In this document: positions 25,991 to 34,544 of the stretch, piece after piece
How positions within the stretch are numbered: position 1 is the first letter of the stretch
How the letters are laid out: each line of letters begins with the position of its first letter
Origin: Bacillota bacterium
Lineage (GTDB): Bacteria > Bacillota > UBA4882 > UBA8346
DNA: 64,000 bases
NCBI GenBank assembly: GCA_023394955.1
Contig: JAEWZY010000004.1
Location: forward strand, 62,001 to 126,000
Reading direction: 5' to 3'
Notes under the pieces: model-generated
Database searches by the model: none
Told to the model about the DNA's origin: nothing
Seen by the model: only the letters and a program-made list of their open reading frames with translations
Translations under genes and position numbers: made by a program

Positions 25991-27031
25991 ATGGCGAACC
26001 CAAATCGAACTAAAACACCTACCATTCGTGATGTGGCTAAAGCTGCAGGCGCTGCTGTTTCTACGGTTTCATACGTTTTAAATAACGACCCTAATAAGTA
26101 TGTTAGCCAGGACTTGAGGCAAAGGGTGCTTCAAGCCGCTAGAGAACTTAACTATCACCCCAATTTAATCGCCCGAAGTATGAAGGGTAAAGGGCGGCGG
26201 GTTCTCGCGATCATCGTTCCGCAGTTTGAAAACGTTTTTTTCACCAAAGTTATTAATGGGGCGGAGCGTATCTCTTATGAAAATGGATACATGCTTCTGT
26301 TTTGCAGCACCTTTGACGACCCGAATCGGGAGAAAAATTTCATTGAAAATTTAATTGCCCAACAGGTTGATGGTTTTTTAATCTCTCCCACTATTGAAGG
26401 ATGGCGTAACACTAGTATTATCAGGGAAAGAAATATACCTTATGTGGTATTGGATCGCTTGTTAGATGACTTCGAAGTACCGTGCGATTCAGTCTCATTT
26501 GATAATAAAGAAGGTTCCTACCTGGCAACCAGGCATCTGATCGCTCGGGGACATCGGAAATTAGCATATATCAATTGGGATTCCCCGTTTTCCCATTTGA
26601 AACAGCGAATGAATGGTTTTTGGGAAGCTGTTAATGAAACCGAGATCTCCAGATCCGATTGTTTCGTTATCTCCGGAGAACATGTCAATGCGGAATCCGG
26701 CTATAAATTGGCGCAATCCTTGTTTTCACAATTCAATCCCACTGCGGTTCTGGCTTCCCATCATTTTTTCGGTGAAGGCTTAGTTACTTTTTTAAGGGAG
26801 ACCGGGCGGGTGATCCCGGAAGACATTTCAGTTATCATCTATGGACAACCTTCCTGGGTTAGGTTGAATCATCCGTCTTTTACCTGTATCCACCAGCCGG
26901 CGCAAGAAATCGGGGAATTAGGCGCCAAAGTTTTGCTCAACCGAATCGGCGATCCGGGCCTTCCTCGTGAAAGCTTTGTCCTAAAACCCAATTTAATTAT
27001 CCGCGATTCAGTTAAAACTTTGTCTCCCTAA
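25991..27031 (+). CDS. LacI/GalR family transcriptional regulator
   Basis: A 346-residue repressor: N-terminal HTH (PTIRDVAKAAGAAVSTVSYVLN) with hinge helix, then a periplasmic-binding-protein-like sensor domain (VLAIIVPQFENVFFTKVINGAE onward, VDGFLISPTIEG). ATG 25991 has AAGGAAG upstream and is preferred over ATG 25976. The adjacent secreted lyase gene has three LacI-like sites in its promoter region, so it is the likely target. The effector is probably a sugar from the same polymer; this is inference. Confidence 0.9.
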   Translation: MANPNRTKTPTIRDVAKAAGAAVSTVSYVLNNDPNKYVSQDLRQRVLQAARELNYHPNLIARSMKGKGRRVLAIIVPQFENVFFTKVINGAERISYENGYMLLFCSTFDDPNREKNFIENLIAQQVDGFLISPTIEGWRNTSIIRERNIPYVVLDRLLDDFEVPCDSVSFDNKEGSYLATRHLIARGHRKLAYINWDSPFSHLKQRMNGFWEAVNETEISRSDCFVISGEHVNAESGYKLAQSLFSQFNPTAVLASHHFFGEGLVTFLRETGRVIPEDISVIIYGQPSWVRLNHPSFTCIHQPAQEIGELGAKVLLNRIGDPGLPRESFVLKPNLIIRDSVKTLSP

Positions 27032-27060
27032 TTAAATTTTAAGTAGATTGTCATAAAGGC

Positions 27061-27074
27061 GAGAAAACGTTTCA
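27061..27074 (+). promoter_or_regulatory. LacI-like site 1
   Basis: GAGAAAACGTTTCA, near-palindromic around a central CG, 30 bases after the LacI-type gene and upstream of the lyase promoter. Confidence 0.45.
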
Positions 27075-27140
27075 TTATTTTTCCCATTAAAACCATTCCC
27101 GCTTTTTTTGAGGGAGCCGCAAATAATTTAGTTAGCTTTA

Positions 27141-27169
27141 TTGACAAAACATTGTAAGGAATGTAATAT
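27141..27169 (+). promoter_or_regulatory. Sigma-A promoter of the large lyase gene
   Basis: TTGACA (27141-27146), 17 bases, TAATAT (27164-27169). The leader is about 160 bases and contains two LacI-like sites. Confidence 0.65.
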
Positions 27170-27203
27170 AAAATTAACTAATTATTATTTTTTTATTAAT
27201 CCT

Positions 27204-27218
27204 GGAGAAACGTATTCC
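27204..27218 (+). promoter_or_regulatory. LacI-like site 2
   Basis: GGAGAAACGTATTCC; shares GAGAAACGTAT with site 3. It lies about 30 bases after the predicted start point. Confidence 0.55.
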
Positions 27219-27269
27219 TGAATTATTCACCGCTTTTTGGGTGCTTTATGGTTGTAATTTTCAGCTTTA

Positions 27270-27283
27270 GAGAAACGTATCTC
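27270..27283 (+). promoter_or_regulatory. LacI-like site 3
   Basis: GAGAAACGTATCTC, near-palindromic; its centre is about 65 bases from site 2. Confidence 0.55.
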
Positions 27284-27339
27284 CAGAAAGAAGGTGGTTA
27301 AAGAACAAAATTTAATCCGGGAAAAGAAAGGAGTATAAG

Positions 27340-30300
27340 ATGAAAAAATTTAGACATTTTTTTCCTCTAATTTTGATTGGTTTACTATTTGTAGGAGCTT
27401 CAATGGCATCGTATGACTTTAGCAAAGCCGGATATCGTGAAGGGGCGCCTTTGCCTGTCACAGGAACGGTAATCGACATGACAACCCGATTCGTCGTTCC
27501 CAATGATAATATAGACGACACTGCCAATATTCAGGCGGCCATCGATAGCCTAAAAGGTATTGCCGGGCCAAATAACCGGTATATTCTACAGTTCCCCGCC
27601 GGAACTATCGACATTAGCGACGAAATCCATATTGATGTCGATGGAATTATCATTAAAGGTATGGGAACCGACCCGACGACGGGTACCAAATTTCTTTTTA
27701 AACCCTGGAGCGCTTATTCGGTCCTCGACGGCGAACCTGTGATCGACGGAAAGATCTGGCCGGGGCGCGCCGCTTTCCGGGTTGAAACCCGGATTAAACA
27801 TGAAGGCGAACAGAATTATGAAGGCAGTATTAACTTTCACTGGAAGTCCGGGATAAAAGTCGCCGGTTCGGGAGGGGGAACCCAAGGGGACAACCGCATA
27901 TACCTAGCTAGTGGCGGTGGTTCTAAATTCCGGGTTGGTCAAACCATTTACGTAGGCGCCTGCAATACGGTTGAATTTTTGAAAGCAACCTATGTTAAAC
28001 CTGAGGATTACCGGAACGAACATATGAGGACTCAAATGTTCAAGATTACGGCGATTTCCGGCGATACCCTGACCATCGATAAACCTCTCGAATTTGATAT
28101 ACCGTATAGCAACAATGGACAAATTGAAGGAACTACATATTACAGTAAAGTAATGCCCGTCACCGCTATCAGGGATGTGGGATTTCAGGATTTCTATTTT
28201 GAAGGGACTTTATCGCATACCAAATATGCGAATACCTGTAACGCCGGAGTTTATAACGCTGCTACCAATCCGGGGGGAGTTGGCTATCGCTATCAAAACG
28301 CAGCCCCGGAGTATGCGGTTCATGGGATTCTCTTTAAATTTGTCGAGGATTGCTGGGTCAAGAACGTCAGAATGTACATGACTCCTTCCCATCCGATTGT
28401 TACGGAGTTTGCGCATCATATAACCTTTGACGGCAATTACTTGGACGGTTCCTGGAATAAAGGCAAGGGCGGCCACGGCTATTTCCGCTGTTCCAAATCC
28501 TATGAAGGCAGTATCATCAATAACACTGTTAATCATCTTCGCCATCTGGCTTTGCAATGGTCCGCCACAGGTAATGTGGTAAAAGGCAATAACCTTACCT
28601 GCGACATTAATTTTCACGGCGGTTGGGAACGAAACAACTGGATCGAGGGGAACACCAGCGTGATTCCTTTTGAACACCGTAGTTGGACGGAAGAAGGCCC
28701 CGAAAATGAAACCTGGTACAATATTTGGTGGGCTTCCGGACAGCATGCAGGCGACTGGGCTGGAGCCTCAGGCTACAATAATATCCTCTACAACAATAAC
28801 TTTAAGAAACAAGAAGTAGAAGGCGGTTCCTATAATACTTACAGTTTGTATAGTAATACCAATCTAATCCATTTGGGCTGGAACGGCTCCGGTTGGGAAC
28901 ATTTGAAGATTAACGGGACGCCCATTACCACTTGGGGCGGTTATCAAAATGTTGATTTTGCCGCCGCGCCCAATTCAGGCGTTTATGTCGAGGGTGAAGC
29001 GTCATCTACGCCAACTCCCATAACGACGCCGAATTCGGAGACAATCTACAATGCTTGGAACACCGCCAATTTCAAAGCCTTTTATTGCGATGTGGACAAG
29101 TTCCCGTTTGACGGCAATACCGCCAACCGAAACAGCATTAACGAAGCGACCAGCGCTCAATATACCCAAATCAGAGCTGTTGATGGCGCTTCCTGGACTA
29201 CCTCCAACCCCGGAAGTTCCGATGAAGTCCTTTTATGGCTGGAGACAACCATCGCCGAAACGGGCGTCACGTCTCTCAAATTCACGTTTGCCGGCTGTTC
29301 TGAGGCAGCTTCGGACTTCTCAATCTGGGCTTTAAAAGTCAGTGGAGCTTCCGCGTGGCAGACGGATTCCAATTGGGTCCAGGTGGGCAGCGCACAGACA
29401 ATCAGCGCGAATATGATCACCTCATTTACCAGAACGTTGACCGCTAATCTGACCGACTATATCGCCGGCGACGGGAAGATTATCTGGGCGATTTTCTCTA
29501 GCGGCTCCTCAGTTCCGATGCAGGTTGATTATGTAGGATTGGAAGTGGCGGGGAGCGGTAGCCAGCCGACAGCGACTCCAACTCCCACGGCCACTATGAT
29601 ACCCGGCGGTTCGGTAATTACAGTATCAACCGGATTTGAGCTCCAAACCGCTTTAATGAATGCGACCGCGGGAACGACTATTTTAGTGAACCCCGGAGTT
29701 TACACCGTTTCGCCCACAACGATCACAGTCGACAACGGTATCGGCGGAACGGTCAGCAGAACCTGGTTTTTTGGCGGGTCCCAAATTAATGGAATCGCTT
29801 CGGCCAAAATCGTCGTAAAAAGCGCCAATCCTTCCAACCCGGCCATCTTGGACGGCGCCGGTTGGAGTAATGCCGGCTATACGCTTTACATCAGAGGCGA
29901 TTATTGGGAAATCAGCGATCTTAAGATCAGGAGCGGGGCTAAAGGCATCATGCTTGATAACGCCAATCATTGTTCTATTATCAACTGCGAAGTCTACGAA
30001 ATGGGTCAGGAAGCTATCCACGTCCGTGACGGTTCATCCTATACGCTCATTGACAACTGTTATGTCCATGATTCCGGAAAACTGAACGACGGCTTCGGCG
30101 AAGGAATCTATATTGGTTCCGACAACAGCGTCTGGGTTGACGGCGATGGCGTAGTCACCGGCGAAAAAGGAAAACTTTACAGCAAGGAATGCCATTACAA
30201 CACCGTCAAAAATTGCACCCTTGGTCCGAACATTACGGCTGAGCCCATTGAGATCAAAGAAGGAACAACCAATACCGTCTTTGAGTATTGCGTGGTCCGG

Positions 30301-31188
30301 GGGCCCGGCGTATCCGGCAACAACTATGCCGACAGCCATTTCGACATCAAAGGCTGTTGGGCGATTATCCGTTATTGCACTTTTTACCAAGACGGCAATA
30401 CAACGATTGAACAATCAGGGATGATCGTTCCGCGGCAAAACGCCGGGGTTCCAGCCCAATTTACAGCGCATGACAACTATATTCATGACAATACTTTCTA
30501 CATTGCCAGCAACACTTATATCTTGAAAGCCAATTCCGGTTCGGAGAACATTTATGCCTGGAACAACACTAAAATTCCTAATTCGGGTAATTTCTATTCC
30601 AGCAGAATTACAAAATCGGCTCCCGCGGGGTACGATCCTCCGGGAAGCACACCAACGCCGACGCCAACGGTAAATCCGACGCCGACAGCTACACCGACGC
30701 CTACTAAGACGCCGACCCCAACACCCGGAGGCGGGACGATTAAAGTTCAATACGATTGCGATGAGACCGATTCGGTTGTTAACCGTATTAAACCGTTGTT
30801 TAAGATTTATAACACCGGGACCGCTAATATCGACATCGCGTCGATTAAGATCAGATATTATTACACCATCGACGGTGAACAGTCTCAATCATTCAATATT
30901 GATCACGCTTCCGGCGTAGCCACTTCCAACTGTGTCGGCTCCTTCGTCAAAATGGCCAGTCCGAAAACTGGGGCCGACTATTACATGGAGTTAAGCTTCA
31001 AATCCGGTTCCGGCGTCATTGCTCCGGGCGGTTCGATTCAGGTAAAGACTAGGTGGAATAAGACCGATTGGTCGAAATATACTCAGACCGGAGATTATTC
31101 CTTCGATCCCGCTATCACTTCTTATACCGACTATACCAAGACAACGGGATATGTAAACGGAGCCAAGGTGTGGGGGACCGAACCATAA
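27340..31188 (+). CDS. Secreted multidomain polysaccharide lyase-like protein, two beta-helix domains and CBM3
   Basis: 1282 residues. Order: signal peptide (1-24, cut near ASMAS); first right-handed beta-helix domain with a pectate-lyase-3-like start (DDTANIQAAIDSL near 58-70) to about 550; a short Thr/Pro linker; a beta-sandwich-like domain (about 565-740); a second Thr/Pro linker; a second beta-helix (about 755-1090, with ILVNPGVYTV, GIMLDNANHCSIINCEVYEM and AEPIEIKEGTTNTVFEYC); a long PTPT linker (about 1103-1131); and a C-terminal family 3 carbohydrate-binding module (KPLFKIYNTGTANIDI...). Beta-helix proteins of this kind are usually lyases or hydrolases of acidic polysaccharides; the CBM3 would anchor it to cellulose. 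Catalytic residues could not be fixed, so substrate is open. AAAGGAG precedes ATG 27340. Confidence 0.82.
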   Translation: MKKFRHFFPLILIGLLFVGASMASYDFSKAGYREGAPLPVTGTVIDMTTRFVVPNDNIDDTANIQAAIDSLKGIAGPNNRYILQFPAGTIDISDEIHIDVDGIIIKGMGTDPTTGTKFLFKPWSAYSVLDGEPVIDGKIWPGRAAFRVETRIKHEGEQNYEGSINFHWKSGIKVAGSGGGTQGDNRIYLASGGGSKFRVGQTIYVGACNTVEFLKATYVKPEDYRNEHMRTQMFKITAISGDTLTIDKPLEFDIPYSNNGQIEGTTYYSKVMPVTAIRDVGFQDFYFEGTLSHTKYANTCNAGVYNAATNPGGVGYRYQNAAPEYAVHGILFKFVEDCWVKNVRMYMTPSHPIVTEFAHHITFDGNYLDGSWNKGKGGHGYFRCSKSYEGSIINNTVNHLRHLALQWSATGNVVKGNNLTCDINFHGGWERNNWIEGNTSVIPFEHRSWTEEGPENETWYNIWWASGQHAGDWAGASGYNNILYNNNFKKQEVEGGSYNTYSLYSNTNLIHLGWNGSGWEHLKINGTPITTWGGYQNVDFAAAPNSGVYVEGEASSTPTPITTPNSETIYNAWNTANFKAFYCDVDKFPFDGNTANRNSINEATSAQYTQIRAVDGASWTTSNPGSSDEVLLWLETTIAETGVTSLKFTFAGCSEAASDFSIWALKVSGASAWQTDSNWVQVGSAQTISANMITSFTRTLTANLTDYIAGDGKIIWAIFSSGSSVPMQVDYVGLEVAGSGSQPTATPTPTATMIPGGSVITVSTGFELQTALMNATAGTTILVNPGVYTVSPTTITVDNGIGGTVSRTWFFGGSQINGIASAKIVVKSANPSNPAILDGAGWSNAGYTLYIRGDYWEISDLKIRSGAKGIMLDNANHCSIINCEVYEMGQEAIHVRDGSSYTLIDNCYVHDSGKLNDGFGEGIYIGSDNSVWVDGDGVVTGEKGKLYSKECHYNTVKNCTLGPNITAEPIEIKEGTTNTVFEYCVVRGPGVSGNNYADSHFDIKGCWAIIRYCTFYQDGNTTIEQSGMIVPRQNAGVPAQFTAHDNYIHDNTFYIASNTYILKANSGSENIYAWNNTKIPNSGNFYSSRITKSAPAGYDPPGSTPTPTPTVNPTPTATPTPTKTPTPTPGGGTIKVQYDCDETDSVVNRIKPLFKIYNTGTANIDIASIKIRYYYTIDGEQSQSFNIDHASGVATSNCVGSFVKMASPKTGADYYMELSFKSGSGVIAPGGSIQVKTRWNKTDWSKYTQTGDYSFDPAITSYTDYTKTTGYVNGAKVWGTEP

Positions 31189-31496
31189 TCGCTCGATATT
31201 GATACTGAAAAAGGGGCTGTCCCAGGAATAATAGGGGAACAGTCCTTTTTTACAATGAACAAAAGGAGAATTTGGAATGAATAGAAATAAAAAATGAAAA
31301 GAAATAAAATTTTCCAATAATAAAGTCAAAAAATAACATAATTAATAGTAAAAGAAGGGATTTTATAAAGTTTTAAGAAATATTCACTTGTTATTAGTAT
31401 TGGTCGTTTCTTAAAAATTGTTCTTAAAATTCCAACTAAGTTTTGAATGTTACTTTAACAAAGGAACCAACCATAAAAGCAGTAAAGGGGTGAACC
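31189..31496. other. Intergenic region, terminator then AT-rich spacer
   Basis: Apart from the terminator at 31208-31251 the stretch is AT-rich; I see no gene and no clear -35/-10 pair for the response regulator gene. Confidence 0.6.
31208..31251 (+). terminator. Terminator of the large lyase gene
   Basis: AAAAAGGGGCTGT (31208-31220) pairs with ACAGTCCTTTTT (31239-31250) with small internal irregularities. It ends in a T-run. Confidence 0.8.
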
Positions 31497-32546
31497 ATGT
31501 ATCCTCTGATTATTGTTGAAGATGAACCGATCTTACTAAATGGTTTAGCCAAACTGGTTGAAAGGACAACCTCTGAATTTCAAGTGGTGGGTAAGGCCGG
31601 TGATGCGTATAAAGCTATTGAACTAATTACAACTTTAGCGCCGGCGCTAGTAATTGCCGATATCAGAATGCCTAAAATGGATGGGTTGGAGTTGTGTTCC
31701 TGGATCAGAGATCGTCAACCGGAGATCAAGACTATTATCGCCTCGGGTTATTCCGACTTTGGCTATGCGCAACAAGCGATTCGCCTGGGAGTAGTTGATT
31801 TTTTACTAAAGCCGGTAAAAGAGGGGGAGTTGTCCAAAGCTTTGGACAAAGTAAATGCTTTAATCAATGAGCGTTTTTTTTCCAATACCGAGTTAACCTT
31901 GGAACCCGAGATTTTCAACCAGTTTGAAGAGTTAATCCGGGCCATCCAATTGCTTGATTTCGCCGAAGCGGTGGAAAAGGCAACTTTATTCTGGAGCCTG
32001 ATCGCTAAAGGAGAGGATAACACCTGGCATTTTGATCTGCAACAAGCAGTTAACATTTTAAAAAACATTCAAAAAAGATTTCCGGAAATTGAAATTACCT
32101 CGGATATCGAATGGGTTGACGGTTTATTTGATTTAACTCCCGGAACGGAACAGGTAATGAAATATTTTGAGGAACAGATTAAGAAATTCATTAGTAAAAT
32201 CAATGACCAGCGTAATTCCATTGGACGCCAGGCGGTTGTAAAAGCTAAAGGATTTATTGAGTCTAATTATGCAGCTGAAATAAGCCTCAAGGAAGTCGCC
32301 GATATCGTATATCTCAATCCCAGCTATTTCAGTCAATTATTTAAAGAAACTACCGGTGAAAACTTCATTAATTATTTGACTAAAGTGAGAATCGAAAAGG
32401 CAAAGGGTTTATTGGAAAGATCCGATTATAAAGTATATGAGGTAGCACAAGCGGTAGGTTATGCCGACCAGGCGTACTTCAGCCGGATTTTTAAGCAGGT
32501 TGTCGGATTAAACCCGGCTGATTTCCGGAGGCGTTTAGGGATATGA
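31497..32546 (+). CDS. AraC-type response regulator, YesN-like
   Basis: A 349-residue response regulator: N-terminal receiver (IIVEDEPILLNGLAKLV with acidic pair; phospho-Asp in VIADIRMPKMDG; Lys in DFLLKPVKEGEL), a helical middle, and a C-terminal double-HTH AraC domain (ISLKEVADIVYLNPSYFSQL, then VYEVAQAVGYADQAYFSRIF). YesN-type regulators control carbohydrate uptake and degradation genes. The stop overlaps the kinase start as ATGA, so the two are coupled. Likely targets are the neighbouring polysaccharide genes. Confidence 0.93.
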   Translation: MYPLIIVEDEPILLNGLAKLVERTTSEFQVVGKAGDAYKAIELITTLAPALVIADIRMPKMDGLELCSWIRDRQPEIKTIIASGYSDFGYAQQAIRLGVVDFLLKPVKEGELSKALDKVNALINERFFSNTELTLEPEIFNQFEELIRAIQLLDFAEAVEKATLFWSLIAKGEDNTWHFDLQQAVNILKNIQKRFPEIEITSDIEWVDGLFDLTPGTEQVMKYFEEQIKKFISKINDQRNSIGRQAVVKAKGFIESNYAAEISLKEVADIVYLNPSYFSQLFKETTGENFINYLTKVRIEKAKGLLERSDYKVYEVAQAVGYADQAYFSRIFKQVVGLNPADFRRRLGI

Positions 32547-34420
32547 TTGGGAGAATGCCGTTTTTAAAAAATCCTCGCCTATTTAAATATCTCACTAAAA
32601 ATTCAATCCGGCGGCGGCTTTTTATTTATTTTACCTTATTGGTCCTTCCGGCAATAATATTATTGGGATCGGTTTCGTATTTAATCGCTACCAATGTCTT
32701 GGAAGAAAATATCACCCAAAGTGCAGGACAGGTTGTAAATCAGGTATTATTACATCTCGAACAGTATCTGCGTCAATATCAACAATACTCTTTGTCAGCA
32801 TTAGGAAACAAATTTGCCCAGAAGTTCCTGATGGCCGATTCAAACGATGGGAATGGATTACGTTCCTATGCGATGCAGGTCGAAGAATATTTGTTCAATC
32901 CCATCTTCACCGGCCGCCATGAAATTGAAGGGATCTATCTGGCGGGAGCCGATGGTAGGATTACGGTTTATGATAAAAGGAAAAACCGCTCGGGACTTTT
33001 TTTCCAGCCCGGAATATTGGGAGAACTGCCTTGGTTAGCTCAAGTCCCAGCCGATGGTTCAATGTTGGTGAGCGGGGTTTATTTCAAAGAACCAGGCGGC
33101 AAACTACCGGTAATTTTGTTAGCCCGCAGGATTCCCGATCCGACCGACCCGTCTAAAATGTTGGGTCTTTTCTGGGTCGAATTGAATCTCCAAAGAATCC
33201 AAGAGATCTGTGAACCGGTCCGTTTGGGGAAATCGGGCTATTTAACCATTATTGATGGTTCAGGTAAGGTAATTTACCATCCCACCAGTGATTATCTGGG
33301 CAAATTGTTGCCCTTTCAATTTGTCAACCGTATTTTAAAAACGGCCAATGGCTATTTTTATAGCGAGATTAGCGGCTACGGTTATTTTTATAGTGATGTG
33401 GAAGCGGTCCGTTCCTTGATTATCCATAATATTTCCCGAGATACCAAATGGCACTTGGTAGCGATCGTGCCTTTTCATGAAATTGCCGGTGGCATCGTGC
33501 GCTTAAAGAATATCACTGTTTTTATGGTTGTTCTGTGGGGAGTCGCTACTTTATTGTTATCAATTACTTTCGCCGCCGGAATAACCAAACCCATTGAAAA
33601 GCTCCAGCAAACCATGGAAGAGGCCTCCCAGGGTTATTTGGAGGGAGTGGTTCCGGTGGAGAGCACCGATGAGGTCGGTAAGTTAACCCATAACTTTAAC
33701 CGGATGCTAAAAAAGATCCAAACATTAATTGTGGATAATTACATCTCTAAAATCCATCAAGCTAACGCCGAATCCAAACAGCGCCACGCCGAACTTCGCG
33801 CACTTCAAGCGCAGATAAACCCACATTTTCTTTATAATACCTTAGGGACGATCAGTTCATTGGCGATGATGGAAGGGGTCGATTCGATCAGCCGGATGGC
33901 TGAAGCGCTCAGTGAATTTTTCCGGTATTCGATTCATAATGACGAAATTATGGTGACCTTACGGGATGAATTGGCCCAGGTGGAACGATATTTTATTATT
34001 CAGCGGATCCGATACGGCGAACGGATCTCTCTGGAAATAGACATTGATGATTTGCTAGTAAATCAACCTTTAGTCAAGTTAACATTGCAACCCATTGTGG
34101 AGAATGCTTGTATCCATGGGCTGGAATCCACCGGCCAGGGAAAGATTAGAATTCATTCCGATGTCCGGGGCAAAAAACTAAGGATTTTTATCACTGATAC
34201 CGGAATCGGTATCAGTGAGACCGACCTTATTACAATCAAAGCCGCCTTGGAAAACCCGGATACGGTTGAAGAGACCGGAACTCCATTCGGAATCGGTTTG
34301 CGAAATGTTCAAGCCCGATTGAGATTACATTATGGACCGGAATATGGATTGGAGATCGACAGTAAAGGGGGAGAAGGAACAACGGTTATTTTGAATATTC
34401 CCTTAACAACGGATCATTAG
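32543..34420 (+). CDS. Sensor histidine kinase, YesM-like
   Basis: A 625-residue membrane kinase: helix near 22-45, an extracytoplasmic Cache-like sensing domain to about 320, second helix (IVRLKNITVFMVVLWGVATL region), HAMP, then the His_kinase domain with the phosphoacceptor in LRALQAQINPHFLYNTLGT and an HATPase domain (PIVENACIHGLE, DTGIGI, FGIGLRNVQARL). It is paired with the preceding YesN-type regulator and starts in the ATGA overlap. The ligand is presumably a sugar outside the cell. Confidence 0.93.
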   Translation: MIGRMPFLKNPRLFKYLTKNSIRRRLFIYFTLLVLPAIILLGSVSYLIATNVLEENITQSAGQVVNQVLLHLEQYLRQYQQYSLSALGNKFAQKFLMADSNDGNGLRSYAMQVEEYLFNPIFTGRHEIEGIYLAGADGRITVYDKRKNRSGLFFQPGILGELPWLAQVPADGSMLVSGVYFKEPGGKLPVILLARRIPDPTDPSKMLGLFWVELNLQRIQEICEPVRLGKSGYLTIIDGSGKVIYHPTSDYLGKLLPFQFVNRILKTANGYFYSEISGYGYFYSDVEAVRSLIIHNISRDTKWHLVAIVPFHEIAGGIVRLKNITVFMVVLWGVATLLLSITFAAGITKPIEKLQQTMEEASQGYLEGVVPVESTDEVGKLTHNFNRMLKKIQTLIVDNYISKIHQANAESKQRHAELRALQAQINPHFLYNTLGTISSLAMMEGVDSISRMAEALSEFFRYSIHNDEIMVTLRDELAQVERYFIIQRIRYGERISLEIDIDDLLVNQPLVKLTLQPIVENACIHGLESTGQGKIRIHSDVRGKKLRIFITDTGIGISETDLITIKAALENPDTVEETGTPFGIGLRNVQARLRLHYGPEYGLEIDSKGGEGTTVILNIPLTTDH

Positions 34421-34472
34421 CCCCTCCCGATTTACCGGACTAAAGTATAATGTCGGATTATCATTTGAATTT

Positions 34473-34502
34473 TTGCCAAGATTAAGGGTTTTGTGATATT
34501 AT
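34473..34502 (+). promoter_or_regulatory. Possible promoter of thrC
   Basis: TTGCCA (34473-34478), 18 bases, TATTAT (34497-34502). Confidence 0.45.
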
Positions 34503-34544
34503 ATTAAATTATAAGATTAACACTGTAATTATTTGGAGGAAAAT

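Larger units (their letters stand above)
27032..27339. other. Promoter region of the large lyase gene
   Basis: 308 bases without a gene, holding one good promoter and three LacI-like operator sites listed separately. Confidence 0.7.

Noticed and set aside
29000..30735. Short repeated PTPT-coding sequence as DNA repeats of interest
   Set aside because: These are ordinary Thr/Pro linkers between domains of secreted enzymes.
30415..30888. 157-codon minus-strand frame in the large lyase gene
   Set aside because: Arg-rich translation of the PTPT linker and CBM3 on the opposite strand; typical shadow.
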